64,000 nucleotides of DNA from CAVYHX01 sp963768415 (lineage in GTDB: Bacteria; Pseudomonadota; Gammaproteobacteria; UBA9214). The stretch is from the NCBI GenBank assembly GCA_963768415.1, contig CAVYHX010000037.1:1-64000 (forward strand), written 5' to 3'. How positions within the stretch are numbered: position 1 is the first letter of the stretch; each line of letters begins with the position of its first letter. Of this stretch, positions 36,083 through 45,685 are shown in pieces. Both the position numbers and the translations under genes were made by a program. The notes beneath the pieces were generated by a model. That model was not told where the DNA came from and made no database searches. It saw only the letters and a list, made by a program, of their open reading frames with translations.

Positions 36083-37705
36083 TCATATCGTACCCGCCAC
36101 AATCGGGTTGAACGCCGTCAGGCTGTCCATCAGGGTTGCGTTACCCAGGCCGTGATTGGGAAACAGGCTCGCGAAATTGCCCTGCTCGCCGTGCAGGGCC
36201 ATGTAATTCAGTACCAGGGTCTCGACCAGCAGGTTGACCTGGTTGGCGGCCGGGGTTGCACTGGTCTCGACGGAACCGTCGGCACGGTAGTAACCGAGCT
36301 GCTGGTGACGCGCCTGCTCCGCGGCGTTCGCACCCAGCAGGACCGGACGTGCACCCGGATTGTATACCAGGAAGAATGCGGCTGCCGTGGAGGAGTTATC
36401 CCCGGTCCAGACGCCCTTGCCACCGCCGGCAGGACTGTTGTCCACCATGCCGTTACTGAATACGGAACCGTCACTGTAGACATAGATCATTATGGGCACA
36501 CCGGCACCGTCATTGGCGCGCGCGGCATACTCGAGGCAGGCACCGATACACCGGCCTGCGCGCAGGTCGCGCAGCTCGCCGGTCGCACGATCGCCGGTGT
36601 GATAATCGTAGCCGCCCATGGTAATGGTGCCGGCGCCGGAAAAGCCGTTGACGACCATTTTCATCACGGCTGCTGTTTTGCGAAATTCACCATCACTGTC
36701 GAATTCAGTCTGGCTGAAAATTCCGCCAGGGCCGACGATATCGGTATCGCTGGCAGGATCGAGCAGGGACGGCACACCAAAACGGGCGGCGATGTCCGCC
36801 GACTTGACATAACCGCAACGCACCAGGTCCTTGATGACGGCATCGGCAGTGACCCGGGTGCTGACCCGGTCCAGCTTCATCTTGCTGATGCGCTCAATCG
36901 ATTCCATCACTGCAACGGCATCCTCGTGACTCAGCACACCGATTAACTGACCGGTATCCACCATACCGGTCACGTCGGTCGGGCGATCGACCTTGGTCGG
37001 CCGGATGGATGCCTCGAACAGCGTATTGGCCTCCTGAATCATATTGGCCGGTGCCATCGAATTAGCACCGGATTCCGAACTGCGCGAACCGATCAGTCTG
37101 ACCAGACTGCCATCGGCACCGGCCATGGCAATCCCGTACATGGGATTGTGCGGATTGTTACCGGTGTCGTTATCGGATCGTGCCGGGATGATCGCGCCAT
37201 TGATTCCGGCACTGCGGCCACCCGCCCGTTCCAGAATACCTGCCAGCATGGCACTGCTCGCGTGGAATGCGAGTCCCAGGTCGGTGTTGATGTAATCCGT
37301 CGATCCGGGATCCGGGTTGAGCGATGCAGGCAACATGTCGCCCGGCAATCCCATCTTGCTGTAACCGGCGGCGGAGAGGAAATCCATTTGTCCGCCCTGC
37401 TGTCCCGCAAGGACATTGGACCCGGCGATATTGGCACCCCCGGCGAGATCGAAACAGATCAGGGGAATCTTGCCTGCCCCCAGTGACTTGATTCCGCAGG
37501 TGGCCTTTAGTGCCTCGATGTCGGGTGACAGGTCAACAGCTGCCTGCAACGGGTTGGCGAACAGACTGAACAGTGTTGGCGCCGTGACCAGGCCCATACC
37601 CGTCGCCAGTCCCTGGGCGAGAAAATCACGGCGTGTGCGCGGACGGCCGTGATCGTTCAGACAGAGGGGATCATCCGGTTGCAATATTTTGCGCTTTCTG
37701 GCCAT
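36083..37705 (-). CDS. Tat-exported DUF1501-like protein, haem/LamG locus
   Basis: 540 aa. The twin-arginine signal RTRRDFLAQGL followed by a hydrophobic stretch (LATGMGLVTAPTLFSLF) marks export of a folded protein. The mature part has patches typical of DUF1501/alkaline-phosphatase-like proteins: IPLICFDLAGGANIAGSNVL, FHASSAMLAGILER and GTITMGGYDYHTGDRATGELRDL. Some homologues carry a misleading secretion-pathway label. It starts 23 nt downstream of the LamG-cytochrome gene in the same orientation, probably one operon. The usual partner DUF1800 is absent. Enzymatic role unknown. Confidence 0.78.
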   Translation of the reverse strand: MARKRKILQPDDPLCLNDHGRPRTRRDFLAQGLATGMGLVTAPTLFSLFANPLQAAVDLSPDIEALKATCGIKSLGAGKIPLICFDLAGGANIAGSNVLAGQQGGQMDFLSAAGYSKMGLPGDMLPASLNPDPGSTDYINTDLGLAFHASSAMLAGILERAGGRSAGINGAIIPARSDNDTGNNPHNPMYGIAMAGADGSLVRLIGSRSSESGANSMAPANMIQEANTLFEASIRPTKVDRPTDVTGMVDTGQLIGVLSHEDAVAVMESIERISKMKLDRVSTRVTADAVIKDLVRCGYVKSADIAARFGVPSLLDPASDTDIVGPGGIFSQTEFDSDGEFRKTAAVMKMVVNGFSGAGTITMGGYDYHTGDRATGELRDLRAGRCIGACLEYAARANDGAGVPIMIYVYSDGSVFSNGMVDNSPAGGGKGVWTGDNSSTAAAFFLVYNPGARPVLLGANAAEQARHQQLGYYRADGSVETSATPAANQVNLLVETLVLNYMALHGEQGNFASLFPNHGLGNATLMDSLTAFNPIVAGTI

Positions 37706-37727
37706 AACGTTTCCTCGGCTTAGATTC

Positions 37728-40223
37728 CTATTGCAGTAACATGACAGCGCTGCCCAGCGTGGCCGCGCAGCTTGCCTTGACTATCTGTTCGGTGCGCGCA
37801 GTGGTCGCACAGGTGGGAGTCGAACCCTGTGCGCAGGCGGTCAATCCAAGGATAAGACTGTCCAGTTCGGCAGTGACTTGTGCCGGGTCAGGCTGGGTAG
37901 TCAGGCCGGACCCCATGATATTGGCCAGTAGCGGGGTAATAATCAGGTCGCGCTGCGCTTCATTATCAAAAGCAGTCGCGGCAGTCTCTCCAAAGTCGAA
38001 CCCGGGAAAATAGTCGCCGCGCAGGATCTGACCGTTGTTATCCACCAGCGCATTGCAGTATTCGATCGCCAGTTGCGCCACGGCCATCTGATGCGCAGAC
38101 AGGAAACCCTCGATACTCTCGACCGTCGGCAGTTGCTGTTTGATGGTTGTAAATACCTTCTTCACGCCGGTGTTTTCGGTACTCACGCGGGTCGCCGCAG
38201 CCATGCTGGCATTGATTTCATCGAAGATGCGCACCCCGATGACAGCTGCCTCCGGCAGGTCCGGCGGTGGAGCCGGAGTTAGTGGCTCGGGCTCAAGCAC
38301 AATATTGATATTGTCTCCAAATACCTCGAATGTAAGAAAAAACTCATCCGCATCCGGGCCCTTCTCGAGGGCGATGACGGTGCCTAGCGCGGACAGTAGC
38401 TGGCCGCTTGCCGCGTTGTAGAGCGAGCTGCTGATGGTGGTATCCAGGTTTTGATAGGCCTGCCCGACCACCGCTTCCTTGCCGTTGATGCCGATACGCA
38501 TGCCCGCGACGGGAAAGTCAGCGGGAGTAGCCGTCGGGTCGAGACTGATGAACACCGGCTGGTTGAACAGGTAGCTGTGGTTATCGAACTGGCTGACCTC
38601 GAACAGGACATAACTCTCCGGCATGGCTACGAGGTCAGACACGCTGAACAGCAGGTAGAATTTCTGGCCGACACCCGCAGTGAAGTTCTGCATGATCTGA
38701 TCGGGAGACAACGCGCGGTTGTGGATAGCCACCAGGCGCAGTTTTCCCAGCCATGGTTTATCGCCGGACACCTCATTGCCGAGGACAAAGGCGAAGTTGT
38801 CCTGCCAGTCGATCAGCGTTCCACCCGCAGCCGGGTCCAGGTCATCGGTAAACACACCATTCACATAGATGCGCCGCCCGTTAACCGGATCGTAAGTGAC
38901 TACAACGTGTTGCAGGGTGGCCTGCAGGTCCTCGTCGCCAGCGTCCGTTGACAGGGCCGGATCGCCGTTGGCGTCGGTAGCCGTACTGCGATTAAGAAAA
39001 TCGTAATTGTAGAGGGTCTGCCCGAGCGTGAAGTTGCGTGTGCTCGTTCCTGCGGAGTAGCTGATGATGCGTGCCGGACCGTCCTGACTGACGTTGGCGG
39101 GAACGACCCAGCCCTCAATGGAATACTCGGAGGTCGCTGTGATGAGATCGTGCAGTTTCTTGCTGGCCGTGGTCAGGCCCTGCGCCTTGCCGCCACTGAG
39201 ATCGATACCGTAACCACCCACCCATCCTACGTTGCCACTCAGGGTCAGATGCAGGGCCGGCTCCACACCACTGGTATCGAATGCCGTTGTACCCTGCCCC
39301 GTCTTGAACTCGTACAGGGCTATGACATTCGCCTCATGACGATTGCCGCCACTGGCAAGGAGACCGTCAGGCAAGGTCAGCGCCTTGCTGGTGAAAAGCC
39401 CCTGGTCGATTTCGGTCACATCGACCTGCTGGGCAAAGGCCGTAATCGCCGCCAGCATGTCGTCCGCATCGTCCTGACAGTCGCTGGTCCAGCAGTTGTG
39501 GAATTCAGCACGCAGCCGCGCCACAAAACGTGAATTCGCTGGAATATCCAGGTCCATCTTGGATTTGGCTGCTTCATACGCAGTCTCCGGACTGGCATCG
39601 GCAAAAAACGGGGACTGCGCATTGGTTGCGGAATTGACGTGACATTCGGCACAGTGGGCAGTCAGCAGCGGATGGACGGTGCTGGCGAACAGGTCTGGTT
39701 CCAGCGGAAAGCTGCGGCTATCCGAGGGGTCGTACAGCGGTGGCGCAACCAGTTCAATCTGCCGGGCAGAACCGGCAGCCTCGCCCACCCAGGCTTCGAT
39801 ATACGCCGTAATGACATCACCGCAGGCACTGTCACTGGCTAGCCAGCAGTTGTGACCGCCGGCCACCTTGGTGACCATGCGCGAAGCGGACGGATTATCA
39901 ATGTCGACAATGGTGTTGGCCGCCGCATAGGCGAGGTTGATATCATCTGACCGTACAAAGGCGGGTGACTGACCATTGGTGCCGTGACAGGCGCCGCAGC
40001 GGTTCTGTTCGACGAGGTTGTCCCAGACATTGAGCTTGAAGGCCTGTATATCAGCCGTTGCCGGTGGCATACCGGTATAGTTCTGCGTGACACTGTTGTT
40101 GCCGGTGAAAGGATTTGCCGTGGTACTTTCGCCACCGCACCCGCCCAGCCCGGTTGTCACCAGCACTATCAATATCGCTGCAAGGGGTTCCCGGAAGAGC
40201 GTTGCTATAGTTTGATTACTCAT
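37728..40223 (-). CDS. Lipoprotein with two cytochrome-like domains and a LamG domain
   Basis: About 831 aa from the ATG at 40223, which overlaps the upstream stop by 8 nt. The lipobox LGGCGG marks an envelope lipoprotein. Two tandem homologous domains follow, each with one haem motif (CGACHG, CAECHV) and a downstream HNCW...C pair (GGHNCWLASDSAC and EFHNCWTSDC), so one arose by duplication. A LamG/concanavalin-type domain follows (NVIALYEFKTGQGTTAFDTSG, SIEGWVVPANVSQDGPARIIS, DPVNGRRIYVNG). The C-terminal third is helical and Cys-poor until CAQGSTPTCATTA. The layout suggests a surface carbohydrate- or protein-binding redox protein. Confidence 0.8.
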   Translation of the reverse strand: MSNQTIATLFREPLAAILIVLVTTGLGGCGGESTTANPFTGNNSVTQNYTGMPPATADIQAFKLNVWDNLVEQNRCGACHGTNGQSPAFVRSDDINLAYAAANTIVDIDNPSASRMVTKVAGGHNCWLASDSACGDVITAYIEAWVGEAAGSARQIELVAPPLYDPSDSRSFPLEPDLFASTVHPLLTAHCAECHVNSATNAQSPFFADASPETAYEAAKSKMDLDIPANSRFVARLRAEFHNCWTSDCQDDADDMLAAITAFAQQVDVTEIDQGLFTSKALTLPDGLLASGGNRHEANVIALYEFKTGQGTTAFDTSGVEPALHLTLSGNVGWVGGYGIDLSGGKAQGLTTASKKLHDLITATSEYSIEGWVVPANVSQDGPARIISYSAGTSTRNFTLGQTLYNYDFLNRSTATDANGDPALSTDAGDEDLQATLQHVVVTYDPVNGRRIYVNGVFTDDLDPAAGGTLIDWQDNFAFVLGNEVSGDKPWLGKLRLVAIHNRALSPDQIMQNFTAGVGQKFYLLFSVSDLVAMPESYVLFEVSQFDNHSYLFNQPVFISLDPTATPADFPVAGMRIGINGKEAVVGQAYQNLDTTISSSLYNAASGQLLSALGTVIALEKGPDADEFFLTFEVFGDNINIVLEPEPLTPAPPPDLPEAAVIGVRIFDEINASMAAATRVSTENTGVKKVFTTIKQQLPTVESIEGFLSAHQMAVAQLAIEYCNALVDNNGQILRGDYFPGFDFGETAATAFDNEAQRDLIITPLLANIMGSGLTTQPDPAQVTAELDSLILGLTACAQGSTPTCATTARTEQIVKASCAATLGSAVMLLQ

Positions 40224-41436
40224 TGGCCAGATCCGCCGCGCAATAGACGGCTGATTCTGCAAACACCGTCTTCAGGTTGTAGTTGTCTGTCCGGAATGAC
40301 TGGACCATTGCGTCGATCTGGTCACGATCATCGCCGTTACCCGGTTCCCGCAGACACACCGTTTTGAATACCTTGCTCACCTGGCAGCGGGCGAAGGCCT
40401 CGCTGTTGGCCAGCTCCTGGCCAAGAGACGCGGCACCATTTCCACTGCCGTTCATACTGACCTGGCTGGCGTCCCAGTCCCAGCCGAGCAGGGCATTGCG
40501 GCCGCTGCGCCAGTAGTTATCCCAGTGATCATCCGGCGTGACATAGCCGTACTTGAAGGTATCGGCGTTGATCAGGTACTTGGGCTGCACGGAACCGGGC
40601 GTATACAGCAGACGTCCCGATCCCTCATCGAAGTTGTAGTACGCGAATGCCTGTGCCATGGGGTCCATGCCATTGTGACAACCCACGCAGGAATTGAGGA
40701 ATATCCGGCTGTCACCACCCGGACTGCGCGAGACATCCTGGCGGATCCGGTCCGGTGCGCGCGTCGTGTCCTTGACCTGCTCCATGTCATTGCACAGATG
40801 GTTCAGCAGGGTGAAGCGGAACATGGCGCGATTGGTGCCGGCGACGAAAAATGCCTCGGCGGCCGCACGCGTTGTCATCACGCCGGCTATCGCTTCGTCA
40901 GGCAGATCCGTTACAGCCGACTGCGAAGTGGGTACCAGGTTATCCTTGAGATCGATGCCCTGCGCCTCCATGGTCTTGTAGTGGTCATTGTTGTTCATCG
41001 AGTAGGCCGGCAATCCCAGTCCGGCTTTTCCTGTATATACGAGATCCGCAGAGAGCAGCCGGTTGAACGGCACATTGTCACGCACCATGCCGATCACGGT
41101 GGCGGTGTAATCGTTCAGCGGCGCGAACATGGTCCGGTCGCGATTCGTCCACGGGGTCGCCATATTCTTCAGGGTGACGTTATAGAAGGCACTGTTATCC
41201 ATGGCCATCAGCGCGGCACCCACCGCATCATTGCCGGCGATGGCCGCCTCCATCTCATCGAGTACGGTTTCCGCTGGCGGGACACCTGCAATGCGGTCAT
41301 GGATGCGCCTGGCCTGGCGGCGATCCACGACATCGGCATTGGCAACCGCGAAGCCATCCAGGATCAGGCACAGGGTCACAAGAACAACACAGACCACTGA
41401 GCGCCTTTTATTACTGAATAATCGAGTACTCGTCAT
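40216..41436 (-). CDS. Exported CxxCH protein of unknown function, haem/LamG locus
   Basis: 406 aa with a signal peptide (VVCVVLVTLCLILDGFAVA-NA). One haem-binding type motif is clear: FLNSCVGCHNGMDPMAQAF, and the surrounding residues resemble the CxxCH region of planctomycete-type DUF1588/DUF1585 proteins. Elsewhere it has FRFTLLNHLCNDMEQ and FARCQVSKVFKTVCLRE, with conserved-looking cysteines. It is the first gene of a three-gene transcript with the LamG-cytochrome and DUF1501-like genes, and it is divergent from the HzsA-like gene. Confidence 0.72.
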   Translation of the reverse strand: MTSTRLFSNKRRSVVCVVLVTLCLILDGFAVANADVVDRRQARRIHDRIAGVPPAETVLDEMEAAIAGNDAVGAALMAMDNSAFYNVTLKNMATPWTNRDRTMFAPLNDYTATVIGMVRDNVPFNRLLSADLVYTGKAGLGLPAYSMNNNDHYKTMEAQGIDLKDNLVPTSQSAVTDLPDEAIAGVMTTRAAAEAFFVAGTNRAMFRFTLLNHLCNDMEQVKDTTRAPDRIRQDVSRSPGGDSRIFLNSCVGCHNGMDPMAQAFAYYNFDEGSGRLLYTPGSVQPKYLINADTFKYGYVTPDDHWDNYWRSGRNALLGWDWDASQVSMNGSGNGAASLGQELANSEAFARCQVSKVFKTVCLREPGNGDDRDQIDAMVQSFRTDNYNLKTVFAESAVYCAADLANE

Positions 41437-41670
41437 AACAGTCTCATCCCGCCTTGTGCATGGTTGTAGATCCTGAAGATTATTGCGCCGGTTTTCTGTG
41501 AAAGGCGTCTCGGAACGGCACTCCGGTCCCGCCTATAGTGAAATTGCAGTATGCGTACTGTGTGCAGCGCGATCCCGTTCACAGTCAGGTGACAGGAATA
41601 TTTTCCTGCGCACGCCGTACGCGGACTCTGTAATTCGCGGCACGCAGACGCATGCAGGAATGAGACAATA
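41437..41670. promoter_or_regulatory. Divergent promoter region of the haem/LamG locus with two palindromes
   Basis: 234 nt between divergent operons. Two perfect palindromes are visible: CAGTA-TGCG-TACTG (41547-41560) and CAGGAA-TATT-TTCCTG (41593-41608). A TATAGT at 41534-41539 could be a -10 for the plus-strand gene, but no good -35 matches. The palindromes are candidate operators for coordinated control of both operons. No regulator gene is present nearby. Confidence 0.4.
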
Positions 41671-44288
41671 ATGAACCGGACAAACGATTTGATCTGTCGA
41701 TGCAGTAATTTATGCCGGAGTTATCTGCTTGCCGGGGTGGCGGGCATGCTGCTGACGGCTTGTGGCGGCAGCGGCGAGGGACAGGATCCGGATCCACTGG
41801 TTGAGGATTTCGGTATTGCCTTCGTTGCACGTCCGGTGCCGATGGATGAAGAAGGCATTCCGGTACAGCCCGATATTCGCGAAGTGACCACCTTCAATGC
41901 GGGTGCCGATCTTTTTTACCGCGAGCTGGCCTCACCGAGCGCACCGGAACGCAACGTAACAGTCGCCTTCACCGGTGGCATGGGCGACGTGAAGGATGTA
42001 GAAGCTTCCTACGACGGCGAGAAACTGCTGTTTGCGATGCGTGCCCCCGAGATCGAGAATGCCGATCCGGAAGACCAGCCAAAATGGAATATCTGGGAGT
42101 ACGAGATCGCCACCGATCTGTTACAGCGCATAATTCCGTCAGACATTACCGCCGAAGCCGGCCATGATGTAGCGCCATACTACCTGCCGGATGGCCGCAT
42201 CATCTTCTCCTCGACCCGCCAGCGTCAGTCCAAAGCCATCTTGCTGGACGAAGGCAAACCACAATTTCCCGCATTGGACGAGGATACCGGCGAGCCGGCA
42301 GCGGTACTGCATGTCATGAATGCCGACGGCAGTGACATCCATCAGGTGTCCTTCAACCAAAGTCATGACCTGGATCCCGTGGTGCTGTCCAGCGGCGAAG
42401 TTGTCTTCAGCCGATGGGATGGCATGGGAAACCGGAATACCATCAGCCTCTACAAGATGCACCCGGACGGGACTGAACTCGAAATACTGTATGGCGCCCA
42501 CAGCCATGACATCACGAATGTCGACAGGCGCGGCCTGCATTTCCTGCAGCCAAGGGAACGTGCCGACGGCCGGCTGTCGAGTATCTTCACACGCCTGACC
42601 GACACCTACCGGGGTGGTGATCTGGTTGTCATCGACACGCTTAACTATATTGACGAGGACCAGCCGACCGCATCCAATCAGGTACTGATGTCCGGCCCGG
42701 GTCATGTTTCAGCCACCGTTAATGTGACCAATGACATCGACACGTCGACTCAGGAGGTCCTGCCATCACCCGGGGGACGCTACAGCTCTGCATACCCGCT
42801 CCTGGATGGCACTGACCGGGCCCTGGTCAGCTGGAATCTGTGCCGCTTGATGGAAAACGACATCATCGTGCCATGTAGCACTGAGCGTCTGGTCGACCCA
42901 CTGGCAGTGGAGGCGCCACCGCTGTATGGCATCTTCATGTATAACCTCGCAAACAAGACGCAACAGCCGATTGTCGCGCCACGGGAAGGTATGACCTACA
43001 CCGATGTGGTAGCCGCGCAACCACGTGATCTCCCCGCCGTCATCTTCGACAAGGCCCCCGGAATTGATCTCGACCCGGAACTCGTCAGTGAAGATGCCGG
43101 CATCCTGAACATTCGCAGTGTCTATGATATTGATGGCGTGGATACCGCCGTGCCGGACATACCCACACAGGCCGACCCGGCCGAGACCACTGCAGCTGAC
43201 CGCCCTGCCCGCTTTCTGCGCATCATCAAGGCAGTCGGTATCCCCGATGACGATGTCCGTGACTTCCGGTCATCTGCCTTCGGCGCCAGCAGTGCACAGC
43301 AAATGCGTGAAATCGTCGGTTATGTCCCTGTGCAACCCGACGGTTCCGTGCGGGTCAAGGTACCGGCCTATACGCCCCTGGCGATCAGTGTTGTAGACAA
43401 GAGCGGGCAGCGTATCGGCGGACGGCATCAGAGCTGGTTGCAGCTGCGTGCGGGCGAGACGGTGAACTGCAGCGGTTGTCATGACCATAGCACAGGTATC
43501 CCGCACGGCCATCCAGAGGCACCGCCCTCGGTTTATGCCGGCGCCCCGGTAACAGGCCTGCCGTTCCCCAATACCGATCCGGCCCTGTTTGCTAATTTCG
43601 CCGAGACCATGGCAGAAACACTGACCCGGCTGGACACCACGGCACTGCTGCCGACCGTTGATATGGTCTATCGGGATGTCTGGACTGACGAAACACCCCC
43701 AAACGGACGCCCCAAAGACCCTGACTACAGTATCCTCTATGCCGGTTTGAATTCACCGACCCCGGCTACAGGTGCATGCCAGGACAGCTGGAACATGACC
43801 TGCCGCACCATTATTCATTATGAACAGCACATTCACCCCCTGTGGAAACTGAACCGGGGGGGGATACCTGTACCAATTGTCATCACACCGGTGACCCCCA
43901 GTTTACCGAGCATCAGCTGGATCTGACCGACGGGCCATCAAGCGATGTTCCGGATCACTTCAATGCCTACCGGGAACTGGTCGTCAGGGACATCCTGCAG
44001 GAACGCGTCAACGGAATCCTGCAGGATGTCATGGTACCGGTAATAGACCCTGTTACCGGCCTGCCGTTACTGGACCCGGTTAGCGGCCTTCCGGTCATGG
44101 AACCGGTCTTCACACCTTCACCGATGTCGGTTGCCGGCGCACGCGCCAGCAGCACGTTTTTCAGCCGCTTCGAACCCGATGGCAGCCACGCAGGCCGTCT
44201 CACTGCGGCTGAACTGCGCCTGCTTGCGGAATGGGTGGATATCGGCGCGCAGTACTACAACGACCCGTTTGCCGCTCCGCTCAACTAG
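41671..44288 (+). CDS. Hydrazine-synthase-alpha-like dihaem lipoprotein (frame interrupted)
   Basis: Lipoprotein (lipobox LLTACGG) with a TolB/PD40-type beta-propeller half (GDVKDVEASYDGEKLLFAMR, YYLPDGRIIFSSTRQRQSK, VVLSSGEVVFSRWDG) and a C-terminal part related to the middle domain of hydrazine synthase alpha (DKAPGIDLDPELVSEDAG). It carries CSGCHD and, after a frame change, CTNCHHTG. The break is in an 8-G run at 43854-43861, a classic homopolymer error site; correcting it gives about 872 aa. HzsA-like proteins are widespread outside anammox bacteria and do not imply hydrazine chemistry. Divergent from the LamG/CxxCH operon. Confidence 0.8.
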
Positions 44289-44313
44289 GGAAGCTGTGAT
44301 TGATTATTATCCA

Positions 44314-44340
44314 GTCATCCCGGCGCAGGCCGGGATCCAG
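44314..44340. repeat. REP-like hairpin (GTCATCCCGG...CCGGGATCCAG type)
   Basis: ATCCCGGC (44317-44324) pairs perfectly with GCCGGGAT (44329-44336) around a 4-nt loop, inside a sequence starting GTCATCCCGG and ending GATCCAG. This is a common type of dispersed proteobacterial repeat. It begins 26 nt after the HzsA-like stop and may end its transcript. It lies next to the 53-bp tandem array. Confidence 0.65.
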
Positions 44341-44430
44341 TTACCGGCTTAATTTTATGGATCTTCCCCTGATTGAGTGAGTAACACATCAATTTAGACG
44401 AGGCGCATTCCTGCTGATGGCAAGGTTGCA

Positions 44431-44657
44431 GGCCGAATGAATTCGGCCCTACTCAATCAAACCTGTAGGGTCGAATTCATTCGACCAGCGGCGTTTCAGC
44501 GTCATTGAGTCAAACCTGTAGGGTCGAATTCATTCGACCAGCGGTGTTTCAGCGTCACTGAATCAGACCTGTAGGGTCGAATTCATTCGACCAGCGGTGT
44601 TTCAGCGTCATTGAATCAGACCTGTAGGGTCGAATTCATTCGACCAGCGGTGTTTCA
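44431..44657. repeat. Tandem array of 53-bp palindromic repeats
   Basis: One inverted palindrome (GGCCGAATGAATTCGGCC at 44431) is followed by four direct units starting at 44462, 44515, 44568 and 44621, each exactly 53 bp apart, the last partial. Each unit has CCTGTAGGGTCGAATTC then ATTCGACCAGCGG and a linker (TGTTTCAGCGTCATTGAATCA). The units are almost identical, differing at one to three positions. The same family is at 1281-1430. The remaining stretch to 44944 contains only the leader repeat described separately and no gene. Confidence 0.9.
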
Positions 44658-44877
44658 TCATAATCGCCAATATTCCGAACCAGGCCCGCGGGTAACCGTG
44701 GTGATGTAATAGGCTTGATGGTGCAGGGAATGACGCCCCTGCGCAATTAGTCGTAGGACATGGTGACCTCCTTATGAACCTGCCGGAATATTGCGGGTAC
44801 CTGGAGCAGACAAAATGCCAGGCATCATACCGGGCAAAATCATGTGCATGAAAAGCGTTAACCAGTCCGCAAATCCG

Positions 44878-44930
44878 GGAGAATACTTTAAAGGGTCCGC
44901 CACGTGTGCCGTATGTAAAAGGTATTCTCC
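44878..44930 (+). promoter_or_regulatory. Inverted repeat in the leader of the SH3-barrel gene
   Basis: GGAGAATAC (44878-44886) and GTATTCTCC (44922-44930) are perfect inverted 9-mers. They are flanked by TTT and AAA inside and by CCGG on both outer sides, enclosing a loop of about 35 nt. The right arm ends 14 nt before the ATG at 44945, so the structure could cover the ribosome binding site. It is a candidate leader RNA; no known riboswitch consensus was recognised. Confidence 0.4.
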
Positions 44931-44944
44931 GCCGGATAAATACC

Positions 44945-45685
44945 ATGCGAATCCTGTTGCTTTCATTCATCCTGCTGCTCGGTTCCATGACCTCGACAGC
45001 ATATGGTGAAAGTCGGTATTTCGAGGTCGAGGTCGCGGAACCCTATATTGAATTACATACGGGTCCGGGCAGGGGTTACCCGGTTTTCCATGTCGCAGAC
45101 CGGGGTGCACAGCTAACGGTGATCAAGCGCCGCACGGACTGGTTCAAGGTGCGGACAGACAAGGGCAAGGAAGGCTGGGTGACACGGGCGCAAATGGAAC
45201 TGACGCTGACACGCGCCGGTGAACCGGCACAGTTCGCCGAACCGCAGATCGGTGACTTTACCCGGCGTCGCTGGGAAGGCGGACTGCTTGGCGGTGATTT
45301 TGAGGGGGCTAATATCATGACAGTCTATGCAGCCTATACGATGACACCCAACCTGTCTGCCGAGGTATCCGTATCACAGGCATTCAGAAACTCCTCAAGC
45401 ATCATTCTTGCCGGTATCAGTCTCGTCGCGCAACCGTTCCCGGAATGGCGCCTGGCACCGTTTTTCTCACTTGGTACAGGCGCCATCCACACCGATCCGA
45501 ATATCACGCGGGGTGCGAAGGATGATCATATTGAACAGATCGGCAGTGTCGGGGCAGGTCTGCGCTGGTACCTCAACCGCCGCTTCATATTGCGCGCCGA
45601 GTATCGAAACCATGTCATCTTCCAGAATACGGATGACAACCAGGAGATAGACGAATGGAAAGCAGGATTAGCATTTTTCTTCTGA
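44945..45685 (+). CDS. Outer-membrane protein with N-terminal bacterial SH3 domain
   Basis: About 246 aa from the ATG at 44945. A signal peptide (MRILLLSFILLLGSMTSTAYG) is followed by an SH3b domain (YIELHTGPGRGYPVFHVADRGAQLTVIKRRTDW in two strands pairs; GKEGWVTRAQM), usually a peptidoglycan- or metal-binding module. The rest is an eight-stranded-type barrel ending WKAGLAFFF, a good BAM signal. It is the first gene of a five-gene run with the next barrel, TlpA, DUF4266 and DUF3570. Overlaps the next gene by 31 nt. Confidence 0.85.
   Translation: MRILLLSFILLLGSMTSTAYGESRYFEVEVAEPYIELHTGPGRGYPVFHVADRGAQLTVIKRRTDWFKVRTDKGKEGWVTRAQMELTLTRAGEPAQFAEPQIGDFTRRRWEGGLLGGDFEGANIMTVYAAYTMTPNLSAEVSVSQAFRNSSSIILAGISLVAQPFPEWRLAPFFSLGTGAIHTDPNITRGAKDDHIEQIGSVGAGLRWYLNRRFILRAEYRNHVIFQNTDDNQEIDEWKAGLAFFF

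Noticed and set aside
36080..36946. Plus-strand open frame of 288 codons
   Set aside because: Antisense to the DUF1501-like gene, which is intact; no recognisable domain.
41671..44288. Hydrazine synthase and anammox metabolism
   Set aside because: Only the alpha-like domain is present, without beta/gamma subunits, hydrazine dehydrogenase or other anammox genes; HzsA-like proteins occur widely.
44431..44657. CRISPR-like regular array
   Set aside because: The 53-bp units are near-identical over their whole length, so there are no unique spacers, and no cas genes are in the window.
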